From assembly GCA_021845705.1 (NCBI GenBank), contig JAJZVJ010000030.1, positions 1 through 12,026 on the forward strand: 12,026 bases of DNA, read 5' to 3'. This DNA is from a bacterium. GTDB taxonomy: Bacteria > Elusimicrobiota > Elusimicrobia > Elusimicrobiales > UBA9959. The first letter of the stretch is position 1. Every line of letters starts with the position of its first letter. A program made the translations under genes and the position numbers. Positions 1 through 8,024 of the stretch are shown here, piece after piece. The notes under the pieces are model-generated. The model did not search any database. It saw only the letters and a list, made by a program, of their open reading frames with translations, and was not told the origin of the DNA.

Positions 1-2
1 CC

Positions 3-1088
3 GCGTTCACGGATATATATTACTTCACCGGCAGCAGGCAGAACTCCGTGCTCTGGGTCCCGGCCTCCGCCCCCGCCGTCCTCCTGGCCCGCAAAAGTTT
101 CACGCGGGCCAAAGCGGACAGCCCCTGGCTGGACGTACGGCCTTTCGCCTCGCGCGGGGATTTTTCCGGGGCCGTCCCGGCCGGCCTCGGCAAAGCGGGG
201 CTTGTCTTTAACGGCCTCAGCGCCCAGCTTTATAAATATTACTCAGGCCTTATGCCCGGGGCGGAGCTCTCCGATATCGCCGCCATTGTCAGGGACCTCC
301 GCTCCGTAAAATCCGCTTCCGAGCAGGAACTGCTCCGCGAGAGCGCTAAAAGGCTGAGCGGCGTTTTTTCCCTGGTCCCTGAATTCCTGAAGCCCGGCAT
401 GACCGAGCAGGAAGCCGGGGCCGCCTTCGAGTACCGCTCGCGCCTGGCGGGGAACGAGGGCTGCCGCATGCGCGCTCCCATCGGCGAGAATTTTATAGGC
501 GTGGCCGTTTCCGGCGCCAGCGCCGGGCAGCCCGGCTATTTCGACGGCGCGGTGACCGGCCCCGGGCTTTCACCCGCGTCCCCGGTGGGGGCTTCGCTTA
601 AGCGGCTTGAAAACGACAGCCCGTTCTTCCTGGACTATACCTTCATGTACAACGGCTATATAGCCGACATGACCCGGATCTTCGTTTTCGGGAAACTCCC
701 CGCGCTGCTGCTGAAGGCTTACGAGACCTCTTTTGAAATACACCAGTACCTGGCGGAGAACATGAAGCCGGGAAATAACGGCGAGGCGCTTTACCGGAAA
801 GCCCTGGAGCTGGCGGCCAAAGCCGGCCTGGCGGAGAACTTCATGGGCGTGCCGGGCGAGAACGCCAGATTCGTGGGCCACGGCGTGGGCCTGGAGCTGG
901 ACGAGACGCCCGTGCTCTGCGCCGGAGCCAAAGCCCCTCTCGTAGCCGGGAACGTGGTGGCGATCGAACCTAAATTTATTTTCCCCGGCCTGGGAGCGGT
1001 AGGCATAGAGAACACCTTTATCATCGGGCCCTCCGGGGCGGAGCGGATAACCGGCCCGGGCAGCGGGATAATTTATCCGGGCAGTTAG
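3..1088 (+). CDS. M24-family metallopeptidase homologue (Xaa-Pro aminopeptidase/prolidase-like), 5' end missing
   Basis: The reading frame is open from the first complete codon at nt 3. It reads a typical creatinase-like N-terminal strand (DIYYFTGSRQNSVLWVP), so the gene starts outside the window; the GTG at 48 is probably internal. The C-terminal pita-bread domain keeps all five expected metal ligands: Asp (633-635), Asp (666-668, in NGYIADMTR), His (879-881, in GHGVG), Glu (966-968, in AIEP) and Glu (1008-1010, in GIEN). Two further histidines usual in M24 peptidases are absent. The first position reads Pro-Gly-Tyr (531-539), and the residue seven after the ligand His is Asp in LELDET. A long GPGLSPASPVGAS segment precedes the first ligand, as I recall from a deltaproteobacterial M24 subfamily. 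Such proteins are normally cytoplasmic dipeptide or Xaa-Pro hydrolases; the substrate here is unknown. The stop lies 45 nt before the thiolase start, so cotranscription is possible. Family assignment is firm, activity is not. Confidence 0.88.
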   Translation, partial: AFTDIYYFTGSRQNSVLWVPASAPAVLLARKSFTRAKADSPWLDVRPFASRGDFSGAVPAGLGKAGLVFNGLSAQLYKYYSGLMPGAELSDIAAIVRDLRSVKSASEQELLRESAKRLSGVFSLVPEFLKPGMTEQEAGAAFEYRSRLAGNEGCRMRAPIGENFIGVAVSGASAGQPGYFDGAVTGPGLSPASPVGASLKRLENDSPFFLDYTFMYNGYIADMTRIFVFGKLPALLLKAYETSFEIHQYLAENMKPGNNGEALYRKALELAAKAGLAENFMGVPGENARFVGHGVGLELDETPVLCAGAKAPLVAGNVVAIEPKFIFPGLGAVGIENTFIIGPSGAERITGPGSGIIYPGS

Positions 1089-1133
1089 GCGGCCCCGCGG
1101 CCGGACAATTTAAGACAAAAGACGGGAGGAAAC

Positions 1134-2312
1134 ATGGAAAAAGATATTTTTGTGGTGGAAGCCCTGCGCACTCCGTTCGGTTCTTTCGGCGGCGCGCTGG
1201 CGGAGATAGAAGCCCCCAAGCTGGCGGGCGCGGTCATAAAGGGCCTGTTGTCCGGCGCGAAACTCGCTCCCGAGGCGGTCGGGGAAGTGATCATCGGCCA
1301 GGTCCTTTCCGGCGGCACCGGCCAGGCTCCGGCCCGCCAGGCGGCTATCGCCGGCGGCCTGCCGCCCTGCGTGCCGGCCATGACCATAAATAAAGTCTGC
1401 GGCAGCGGCCTTAAGGCCATAATGCTCGGCGCGGGGTCCATAGCCCTCGGCGACGCCGGGGTAGTGGTGGCCGGCGGAATGGAAAATATGTCCCTGGCTC
1501 CGTATTTCCTGAAGAAAGCGCGCTACGGCTACAAGATGGGCAACGGCGAGCTGCTGGACATGATGATCTACGACGGGCTTAAGGACCCCTACAGCGGCCG
1601 GCACATGGGCGAGATAGGCGAGGAAAGCGCGGCCAAGCATTCCATCACCCGCGCCCAGCAGGACGAATTCGCCGTGCGCTCCTACAAGCTGGCGCAGGAA
1701 GCCCTGAAGTCAGGGATCTTCAAAGACGAGATAGTTCCTTTCGTGAAAGAATCAAAGAAAGGCCCGGTGGCTTTTGTCGAGGACGAAGAACCGGCGAAGG
1801 TGGATTTTGAAAAGATCTCCAAATTAAGGCCGGTATTCAAAAAAGAAGGCAGCATTACGGCGGCCAACGCCTCCACCATAAACGACGGCGCCGCTCTGGC
1901 CCTGCTTGCCGGGGGGGAAGCCGTAAAGAAATACGGGCTTAAGCCCAAGGCGCGCATAGTGGCTTACGCTACCGCAAGCCTCAGCCCTGAACTTTTCCCC
2001 GAGGCGCCCGTGGAGGCTATAAAAGCCGTCTGTGAAAAGGCCGGCGTAAAAATAGCCGACATAGACCTTTTCGAGATCAACGAGGCTTTCGCCGCCGTGA
2101 CGCTGCTGGCCGTTAAGCAGCTGGGCCTGGACGTGAACCGGGTTAACGTGAACGGCGGCGCGGCCGCTATCGGGCACGCGCTCGGCGCCAGCGGCGCCAG
2201 GCTCGCGGCCACCCTGGTGCGCGAGCTGGGCAGGAGAAAGGCCCGCTACGGCCTGGCCACGCTCTGCATCGGCGGCGGCGAGGCCGTGGCCGTGATATTT
2301 GAAAGGATCTAG
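1134..2312 (+). CDS. thlA: Acetyl-CoA C-acetyltransferase (thiolase II)
   Basis: This 392-residue protein has the standard length of biosynthetic/degradative thiolases. It should condense two acetyl-CoA to acetoacetyl-CoA, or cleave 3-ketoacyl-CoA in the reverse direction, in the cytoplasm. All active-site elements fall at the textbook positions of the Zoogloea enzyme: nucleophilic Cys89 in NKVCGSGLKA, Asn316 in NEAFA, His348 in GGAAAIGHALGASG and Cys378 in LCIGGGEAVAV. The start ATG is preceded by GGGAGGA at 1124-1130, which supports it. It is the first gene of the array that continues with hbd at 2342, 29 nt downstream. The neighbours make a C4 acetoacetyl-CoA role the likeliest. A longer-chain 3-ketoacyl-CoA thiolase role cannot be excluded from sequence alone. 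No truncation or unusual residue was seen. Confidence 0.96.
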   Translation: MEKDIFVVEALRTPFGSFGGALAEIEAPKLAGAVIKGLLSGAKLAPEAVGEVIIGQVLSGGTGQAPARQAAIAGGLPPCVPAMTINKVCGSGLKAIMLGAGSIALGDAGVVVAGGMENMSLAPYFLKKARYGYKMGNGELLDMMIYDGLKDPYSGRHMGEIGEESAAKHSITRAQQDEFAVRSYKLAQEALKSGIFKDEIVPFVKESKKGPVAFVEDEEPAKVDFEKISKLRPVFKKEGSITAANASTINDGAALALLAGGEAVKKYGLKPKARIVAYATASLSPELFPEAPVEAIKAVCEKAGVKIADIDLFEINEAFAAVTLLAVKQLGLDVNRVNVNGGAAAIGHALGASGARLAATLVRELGRRKARYGLATLCIGGGEAVAVIFERI

Positions 2313-2341
2313 CGGAATTTGAACTTTAACGAGGAGACTTT

Positions 2342-3193
2342 ATGATAAAGAAAGCAGGCGTTCTCGGCGCGGGGCAGATGGGCAACGGCATCGCGCACGT
2401 ACTGGCCCTTAATAAATACGATGTCCTGATCTGCGACTCTTCGGCGGCGCAGCTTGAAAAAGCGATGAAAACAATAGGCGCTAACCTCGAGCGGCAGCTT
2501 AAGAAAGGCCTCATAACCGGGGACATAAAAGAGGTGCTCGCCCGCATCTCCGTGGTGAACGACATCGGCGGCCTGGCCGACTGCGATATCGTAATAGAGG
2601 CCGTGACCGAAAAAGAATCCCTCAAGCTCGACCTGTTCAGACAGCTGGATAAATTCGTAAAAAAGGAAGCTATCCTCGCCTCCAACACATCCTCCATCCC
2701 GATAACCAAGATCGCCTCCGTTACCTCGCGGCCCGAGAAAGTAATGGGCATGCATTTCATGAACCCGGTCCCGGTGATGACGCTGGTAGAACTGATAAAA
2801 GGCCATGCCACGAGTGAAGAAACTTTTAAAGAGGTCTCCGCGCTCGCGACCGCGCTCGGCAAAGAAACCGCCGTTTCCCAGGACTATCCCGGCTTTATCA
2901 TAAACCGCATCCTCATCCCCATGCTCAACGAGGCCGTCTTCGCGCTTTACGAATCCACCGGCTCCGCCGAGGATATAGACAAAGGCATGAAGCTGGGCAC
3001 GAACCAGCCCATGGGCCCGCTGGCCCTGGCCGACTTTATCGGCCTGGACACCGTGCTGGCCATCGCCAATGTCCTGTACGAAGGTTTCAAAGACCCCAAA
3101 TACCGTCCCTGTCCCCTGCTCGTTAAGATGGTGAACGCGGGTTACCTGGGCCGCAAATCCGGCAAAGGTTTCTACGCTTACCCGGCGAAATAA
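2342..3193 (+). CDS. hbd: 3-hydroxybutyryl-CoA dehydrogenase
   Basis: The 283-residue protein matches the usual monofunctional Hbd length. It interconverts acetoacetyl-CoA and (S)-3-hydroxybutyryl-CoA with NAD(H). The N-terminal Rossmann fold opens with GAGQMGNGIAHV (G9, G11, G14). Asp32 at the end of the second strand favours NAD over NADP. The catalytic set is complete: Ser117 in NTSSIP, His138 in MHFMNPVPVM, Glu150 in LVELIKG and Asn188 in GFIINR. The C-terminal dimerisation domain ends in the conserved GYLGRKSGKGFYAY motif. A good ribosome-binding site, GAGGAG at 2331-2336, lies 5 nt before ATG. Only one base separates its stop from the crotonase start, indicating translational coupling. 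The enzyme supplies the second step of the C4 cycle encoded here. Confidence 0.96.
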   Translation: MIKKAGVLGAGQMGNGIAHVLALNKYDVLICDSSAAQLEKAMKTIGANLERQLKKGLITGDIKEVLARISVVNDIGGLADCDIVIEAVTEKESLKLDLFRQLDKFVKKEAILASNTSSIPITKIASVTSRPEKVMGMHFMNPVPVMTLVELIKGHATSEETFKEVSALATALGKETAVSQDYPGFIINRILIPMLNEAVFALYESTGSAEDIDKGMKLGTNQPMGPLALADFIGLDTVLAIANVLYEGFKDPKYRPCPLLVKMVNAGYLGRKSGKGFYAYPAK

Positions 3194-3194
3194 T

Positions 3195-3965
3195 ATGGCT
3201 TACAATACCCTCCTGCTCGAGACGAACGAAGCCGGCATCGCGGTCCTTAAGATCAACCGCCCAAAGAACCTTAATGCCCTGAATGCCGAAGTTCTGGGCG
3301 AGCTGCGCGCGGCCTTTGAAGCGCTGGACTCGGACCCCGCCGTAAAGGCCGTGGTCATAACCGGCGAGGGCGAGAAGGCCTTCGTTGCCGGCGCCGATAT
3401 AACGGAAATGGCGGAAATGTCGCCGCTCGAGGCGAAGGAATTCGCGCGCAAGGGCCGCGAAACCCTGCTCTTCATCGGCGGGATGAAGAAACCGGTGATA
3501 GCCGCCGTCAACGGCTACGCCCTGGGCGGCGGGCTGGAGCTGGCCCTGGCCTGCGATTTTATTTACGCTTCCGAGACCGCCAAGCTCGGCCTTCCGGAAG
3601 TAACACTGGGGGTTATTCCCGGCTTCGGCGGAACCTGGATGCTGGCTAAGCGCATAGGCGCGGCGCGGGCGAGGGAACTGGTCTATACCGGTAAAGTGAT
3701 AGACGCGCAGAAAGCGGCGCTCTGGGGGATAGTCAACGAAATCCTCCCGGCCGGAGACCTTGTTAAAGCTGCCGTGGAAACCGCCGCAAAGACGGCCAAG
3801 GCGGGCGGTCTCGCCGTAGCGGCGGCGAAGGACGCTATAGCCAACGGCCTGGAGACCCCGGAATATGAGACGGCGCTTTTTTCGGTGCTCTTCGCTACCG
3901 GGGACCAGCGCGAAGGCATGAAAGCGTTCACGGAGAAAAGGAAGCCCGCGTTCAAAGGCGAATAA
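3195..3965 (+). CDS. crt: Enoyl-CoA hydratase / 3-hydroxybutyryl-CoA dehydratase (crotonase)
   Basis: The 256-residue crotonase-fold protein should hydrate crotonyl-CoA to 3-hydroxybutyryl-CoA or run the reverse dehydration. Both catalytic glutamates of true hydratases are present: Glu115 in YALGGGLELALACD and Glu135 in LGLPEVTLGVIPGFGGT. The oxyanion-hole regions are AFVAGADIT (residues 63-70) and GGG (111-113). The double glutamate argues against the isomerase or decarboxylase branches of the superfamily, which often lose one. The ATG lies a single nucleotide after the hbd stop with no strong Shine-Dalgarno of its own, so translation probably relies on coupling. Length and motifs match short-chain Crt/PaaF-type enzymes. 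Exact chain-length preference is not readable. Confidence 0.95.
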   Translation: MAYNTLLLETNEAGIAVLKINRPKNLNALNAEVLGELRAAFEALDSDPAVKAVVITGEGEKAFVAGADITEMAEMSPLEAKEFARKGRETLLFIGGMKKPVIAAVNGYALGGGLELALACDFIYASETAKLGLPEVTLGVIPGFGGTWMLAKRIGAARARELVYTGKVIDAQKAALWGIVNEILPAGDLVKAAVETAAKTAKAGGLAVAAAKDAIANGLETPEYETALFSVLFATGDQREGMKAFTEKRKPAFKGE

Positions 3966-3990
3966 ACTGAGGGACATTCGGAGGATATAA

Positions 3991-5130
3991 ATGAATTTCG
4001 AGCTTACACAGGACCAGAAAATTCTGCGCGACAGCGTGAGGGATTTCGTCGAGAAGGAAATAAAACCCATAGCCTCCAGGATAGACCAGGAGCACAAGAT
4101 CCCGCAGGAGCTGACGGACAAAATGGCGGAGCTGGGGTTCTTCGGCAGCTATATCCCCGAGAAATACGGCGGGGCCGGCCTGGACGCCATGTCCTACGCG
4201 CTGCTGGTGGAGGAAGTCTCCAAAGCCTGCGCCTCCAACGGCGTTTTTATTTCCGCGCATACTTCGCTCGGCTGCGACCCTATTCTCCACTTCGGCACCG
4301 AGGAGCAGAAACTGAAATACCTCCCCGACCTCTGCGCCGGGAAGAAAATAGGCTGCATATTGCTTACCGAATCCGACGCCGGCAGCGACGTGGCCGGCAT
4401 AGCTACCACGTATAAGCGCAAGGACGGCCATTTCCTCATCAACGGCTCTAAAATATTCATCACCAACGGCGGCAGCCGCGGCACCGGCATCCTTTTCGCC
4501 ACCAGCGACAGGGCCCTCGGCCATAAAGGGCTGTCGGCCTTTATAGTGGACCTGTCTTCCCCCGGCGTTTCGATACTGAAAGAAGAGAACAAGATGGGCA
4601 TACGCGGCACCTCCACGGCCGCATTCGCTTTCGACGACCTTAAAGTGCCGCTCGGGAACCTGCTCGGCGCGGAGGGCGGCGGCTTCAAGATAGCCATGGA
4701 AACTCTCAACGGCGGCAGGATAGGGATAGCCGCGCAGGCCCTCGGCATAGCGGGCGGGGCTTTCGAGCGGGCCCGCGAGTATTCCAAGCAGCGCAAGCAG
4801 TTCGGCAAGCCGATCTGCGCTTTCCAGTCTTTGCAGTTCAAGCTGGCCGAGATGTACGCCCGCGTCGAGACCGCGAAGCTCATGGTCTATAAAGCGGCCT
4901 GGATGAAAGATTCAAAACTTAATTACTCGGTGGAATCGGCCATGTGCAAGATGTGCGCCTCCGAAACAGCGGCCTACGTCACTAAAGAAGCCGTGCAGAT
5001 ACACGGCGGCTACGGCTTTATAGTGGATTACGAGGTGGAGCGGATGTACCGCGACGCCAAGATAACCGAAATTTACGAAGGCACCAACGAGATGCAGCGG
5101 ATAGTGATCTCGAAAGCGCTATTATCGTAA
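3991..5130 (+). CDS. bcd: Acyl-CoA dehydrogenase 1, probably short-chain/butyryl-CoA type
   Basis: A complete 379-residue acyl-CoA dehydrogenase, a flavoprotein that introduces the 2,3 double bond into acyl-CoA and passes electrons to ETF. The fold order is visible: an N-terminal helical domain, the flavin-binding loop LTESDAGSD (125-133), FITNG (156-160), RKQFGKPI (268-275), QIHGGYG (336-342) and the catalytic-base motif IYEGTNE with Glu363. That base position is typical of short-chain and medium-chain enzymes; isovaleryl- and long-chain enzymes usually place the base elsewhere. A strong GGAGG at 3980-3984, 6 nt before ATG, fixes the start. It follows crt by 25 nt, so a butyryl-CoA/crotonyl-CoA role is inferred from context. 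Substrate specificity itself is not readable from the motifs. Confidence 0.93.
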   Translation: MNFELTQDQKILRDSVRDFVEKEIKPIASRIDQEHKIPQELTDKMAELGFFGSYIPEKYGGAGLDAMSYALLVEEVSKACASNGVFISAHTSLGCDPILHFGTEEQKLKYLPDLCAGKKIGCILLTESDAGSDVAGIATTYKRKDGHFLINGSKIFITNGGSRGTGILFATSDRALGHKGLSAFIVDLSSPGVSILKEENKMGIRGTSTAAFAFDDLKVPLGNLLGAEGGGFKIAMETLNGGRIGIAAQALGIAGGAFERAREYSKQRKQFGKPICAFQSLQFKLAEMYARVETAKLMVYKAAWMKDSKLNYSVESAMCKMCASETAAYVTKEAVQIHGGYGFIVDYEVERMYRDAKITEIYEGTNEMQRIVISKALLS

Positions 5131-5171
5131 GAGCATGGGTCGGGAATAGAGGATCGGAGATCGAGACAAGA

Positions 5172-7154
5172 ATGGAAGCAACAAGGGAAATTTACTGGAA
5201 CGTAGGGCACGGGGTGGTTTTGCCGATGTATTTTTTCGCGGCGCTCGCCGCGGCCGTCTGCGTTTACGGCTTTGTAAAGCGGCTGCGCGTCTATAAGCTG
5301 GGCAAGCCGCTCGACCGCAGTTCCAGCCCCTTCCTGCGCCTGCGGGCGGCCGCGCTCCGGGCGCTGGGCCAGTTGAAAGTCATGCGCGAGATCTATCCGG
5401 GAATTTTTCACGCGCTGTTCTTCTGGTTCTTCCTGCTTCTGTTCGCCGGCACCCTGACGGTCATGGCGCAGGTGGATTTCGCCACGCCGCTGCTCGGGAT
5501 CTATTTCTACAAAGGGACTTTCTATAAAATTTATTCCCTTGTGCTCGACATCTCCGGCCTCGGCGCGATAGCCGCGCTGCTCGTCTACTCGGTGCGCCGC
5601 TTCATAATAAGGCCCAGGGGCCTCGAGACCTCCTGGGACGACTACGCGGCGCACGCCTTGTTGCTGCTGGTATTGATATCCGGCTTCTGGATAGAGGGCG
5701 CGCGCATGGCCGCCACCGAAATGCGCAATAACCTGGAACTCGCCCGCTTCTCGCCCGTCGGCATGTGGACGGCCGGGTTCATGGCCTCCTGGCCTGACGC
5801 CAAGCTTTTCAGTTTCCACAAGATCCTGTGGTGGACGCACATGTTCCTGGATTTCTCCTTTCTCGCCCTTATTCCCTTTACCAAGCTGCGGCACCTTTTC
5901 CTCATCCCGGTGAATTATTTTTTCTCCGACCTGGGGCCTAAAGGCGCCATCAGGACGCTGGACCTCGCGGATGAAAAAGCGGAAAGCTTCGGGGTGGGGA
6001 CAGTGAAAGAATTCACCTGGAAGGACCTTTTCGACTCCGACGCCTGCGTCTCCTGCAAACGCTGCCAGGACGAGTGCCCCGCCTATGCCACAGGGAAATA
6101 CCTTTCCCCAATGCGGGTGGTGCAGGATATAAAACGCGGCGCTTTCGGCGGACCGGACACCGACGTGGTGGCCGCCGTCACCGACAAGGCCCTCTGGGCC
6201 TGCACCTCCTGCCGCGCCTGCCAGGAGACCTGTCCCGCCGGCGTCGAGCACGTGAACAAAATAATAGACATGCGCAGGAACCTGACGCTGATGAAAGGCG
6301 AGTTCGCCGGCGACGAAGCCCGCGCGGCCACCTCCAGCTACGAGGTTAACAAGAACCCCTTCGGCTTGCCTCCGGCGGAGCGCGCGGACTGGGCCGCCGG
6401 CCTGGACATAAAGCCGCTGTCCGGGAACGCCGAAGTCGATATCGTATATTTCGCCGGCTGTTACGCCTCTTTCGACCGGCGCAACAAGGCCGTGGCGCAG
6501 AAATTCCTGCAGATCTGCGGCAAGGCCGGAGTTAAAGTCGGGATGCTAGGGAAAGAGGAGCAATGCTGCGGCGAACCCGCCCGGAAACTGGGGAACGAAT
6601 ACCTTTACCAGGAAATGGCCAAGGCTAACATCCAGGCGCTGAACGGCTACAGAGCCCAAAAAATAGTCACAGCCTGCCCGCATTGCCGCCACACCCTGGC
6701 CGTGCATTACCGCGACCTCGGCCTGGAAGCCGAAGTGGTCCACCACACCGTCTTTATAAACGACCTCATCAAAAGCGGCAAACTCGAACTCAAAGCCGGA
6801 AAATTCGACTTCACCTACCACGACTCCTGCTACCTGTCGCGGTACTCCGGCATCACCGAAGAACCCCGGGAAGCCCTCCAGGCCGCCGGCGGCGCCCTCA
6901 CCGAAATGAGCAGGAACAGGACCAAAAATTTCTGCTGCGGCGGAGGCGGAGGAAGAGTGCTGCTGGAAGAAAAAGAAGGAACCAAAATAAGCGCCGAGCG
7001 CATAAAACAGGCCCAGGCCACCGCCATGCCGCTCGTAGTCTCCAACTGCCCCTTCTGTCTCACCATGCTTGAGGACGGCATCAAGACCGAGAATTGCGAA
7101 GAGACCCTGAAAGTGCGCGACCTGGCCGAAATAGTAGCAGAGAGAATAGTGTAG
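5172..7154 (+). CDS. EMO-like membrane haem/Fe-S oxidoreductase (ETF:menaquinone oxidoreductase candidate)
   Basis: This 660-residue protein combines three modules. Residues 14-250 contain about five hydrophobic helices (roughly 14-35, 76-99, 117-141, 158-176 and 214-236). His80, His161, His216 and His223 lie in or near them, as expected for a NarI-like b-haem domain. A double [4Fe-4S] ferredoxin region follows: C292/C295/C298/C302-Pro and C344/C347/C350/C354-Pro. The C-terminal half carries two CCG cysteine-rich domains of the HdrB type: C430, C465-C466-G, C502-x2-C505 and C553, C588-C589-G, C626-x2-C629. This architecture matches the DUF224-type Fe-S oxidoreductases next to etfAB in syntrophic fatty-acid degraders, characterised as EMO. 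It should move electrons between EtfAB and membrane menaquinone. It stands between an acyl-CoA dehydrogenase and etfBA, which supports the role. The ribosome-binding site is weak (GGAG, 5156-5159). An HdrD/GlpC-like partner role for another donor is the alternative. Confidence 0.9.
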   Translation: MEATREIYWNVGHGVVLPMYFFAALAAAVCVYGFVKRLRVYKLGKPLDRSSSPFLRLRAAALRALGQLKVMREIYPGIFHALFFWFFLLLFAGTLTVMAQVDFATPLLGIYFYKGTFYKIYSLVLDISGLGAIAALLVYSVRRFIIRPRGLETSWDDYAAHALLLLVLISGFWIEGARMAATEMRNNLELARFSPVGMWTAGFMASWPDAKLFSFHKILWWTHMFLDFSFLALIPFTKLRHLFLIPVNYFFSDLGPKGAIRTLDLADEKAESFGVGTVKEFTWKDLFDSDACVSCKRCQDECPAYATGKYLSPMRVVQDIKRGAFGGPDTDVVAAVTDKALWACTSCRACQETCPAGVEHVNKIIDMRRNLTLMKGEFAGDEARAATSSYEVNKNPFGLPPAERADWAAGLDIKPLSGNAEVDIVYFAGCYASFDRRNKAVAQKFLQICGKAGVKVGMLGKEEQCCGEPARKLGNEYLYQEMAKANIQALNGYRAQKIVTACPHCRHTLAVHYRDLGLEAEVVHHTVFINDLIKSGKLELKAGKFDFTYHDSCYLSRYSGITEEPREALQAAGGALTEMSRNRTKNFCCGGGGGRVLLEEKEGTKISAERIKQAQATAMPLVVSNCPFCLTMLEDGIKTENCEETLKVRDLAEIVAERIV

Positions 7155-7240
7155 TTGGTTCTTGCTGATCTGAACGCGATCCGGCCCCTTAGGCAGCCGG
7201 ACGTGGTATTCACGATTAGCCTTAAAAACGGAAAACCAAT
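7155..7240 (+). other. 86-nt spacer between the EMO-like gene and etfB
   Basis: This is the largest gap inside the array. It contains one small inverted repeat, TCCGGC (7180-7185) with GCCGGA (7196-7201), loop 10 nt, and no T-run after it. It is therefore not a convincing intrinsic terminator. No clear promoter hexamers were recognised. The 20 nt before the etfB ATG lack a good Shine-Dalgarno. The gap may mark an internal processing site or a separate etf transcript, but nothing in the sequence proves either. Confidence 0.3.
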
Positions 7241-8023
7241 ATGAAAATACTAGTGTGCATCAAACAGATCCCCGACATGGCCTCCAAGTTCAAGCCCAAC
7301 GCGGCCAATACCTGGTTCACCGAGACCGACCTCGCGTTCCGCATGAACGAATACGACGAATACGCCGTAGAAGAGGCCATAAAGCTCAAAGAGAAACAGG
7401 GCGCCGACCCCTCCGACCTCGTAGTCCTCTCCGTCGGCCCCGCCCGCGTAGTGGAAGCCCTCAAAAAAGCCCTCGCCATGGGCTGCGACCGCGGCGTGCA
7501 CATACACGACGACGAAAGCAACCTTAAAGACCCCTGGCAGATAGCCTCCCTGATAGCCGCCTACGCCAAAAAAGAGAATTTCGACATCATCTTCACCGGC
7601 ATGCAGTCCCAGGACCGCGGCTCCGGCCAGGTGGGCGTAACGCTCGCCGGCGACCTGGGCTGCTCCTGCGTTACCACCGCCATAAATTTCAGCCTGGAGG
7701 CCGGCGTAGTCACCGCCAAGCGCGAATTGGAAGGCGGCGCCAAGGGCGTGGTTAAACTTAAGCTCCCGGCCGTAGTCACCTGCCAGCTCGGGCTTAACAC
7801 GCCGCGCTACCCGACGCTGCCGAACATCATGAAAGCCAGGAAGAAAGAAATAGCCGTGCTCAAAGCGGCCGAACTCAGCGCCGAAGGCCCAAGGGCCGTC
7901 ACCGAGAAGTTTTACCATCCGGTTAAAAAAGGCACCGGCCTGGTGCTCGAAGGCGAACCGGCCGCGCTCGCCGTTAAAGTGCTGGAACTGATCAAAGAAA
8001 AGACCACCGTCCTGAGAGGCTGA
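7241..8023 (+). CDS. etfB: Electron transfer flavoprotein, beta subunit
   Basis: The 260-residue protein has the usual EtfB length and fold. It starts with MKILVCIKQIPD, continues with the conserved MNEYDEYAVEEAIKLKE (35-51), and contains the ETF-beta signature around 171-201 (VKLKLPAVVTCQLGLNTPRYP followed by NIMKARKKE in broken form). EtfB binds AMP in ordinary ETFs or a second FAD in bifurcating ones. The nucleotide-binding loop here reads GMQSQDRGSGQVG (120-132), which differs from the GDTAQVG-type loop of well-studied ETFs, so cofactor content is uncertain. With EtfA it accepts electrons from acyl-CoA dehydrogenases and, given the neighbour, probably delivers them to the EMO-like protein. 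No good ribosome-binding site precedes ATG. One base separates its stop from etfA. Confidence 0.95.
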   Translation: MKILVCIKQIPDMASKFKPNAANTWFTETDLAFRMNEYDEYAVEEAIKLKEKQGADPSDLVVLSVGPARVVEALKKALAMGCDRGVHIHDDESNLKDPWQIASLIAAYAKKENFDIIFTGMQSQDRGSGQVGVTLAGDLGCSCVTTAINFSLEAGVVTAKRELEGGAKGVVKLKLPAVVTCQLGLNTPRYPTLPNIMKARKKEIAVLKAAELSAEGPRAVTEKFYHPVKKGTGLVLEGEPAALAVKVLELIKEKTTVLRG

Positions 8024-8024
8024 A

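Noticed and set aside
3123..4121. Minus-strand open frame of 332 codons spanning hbd, crt and bcd
   Set aside because: It crosses three well-supported plus-strand genes and shows no family signature.
5073..6251. Long minus-strand open frame (392 codons) opposite the EMO-like gene
   Set aside because: It is rich in Gly, His, Arg and Glu with no recognisable motif and lies wholly opposite a protein with intact cysteine motifs. GC-rich genes commonly leave such an antisense frame open.
6683..7072. Plus-strand alternative frame inside the EMO-like gene
   Set aside because: It is a Pro/Arg/His-rich frame-shifted reading of the second CCG domain region, not a separate gene.
7180..7201. Inverted repeat between the EMO-like gene and etfB as a terminator
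   Set aside because: Only 6 bp of stem, a 10-nt loop and no T-run; the genes on both sides belong together functionally.
7040..7700. C-rich coding strand suggesting recent transfer of etfB
   Set aside because: The shift in codon style is gradual, begins inside the preceding gene, and the ATA usage continues, so it does not mark a foreign segment.
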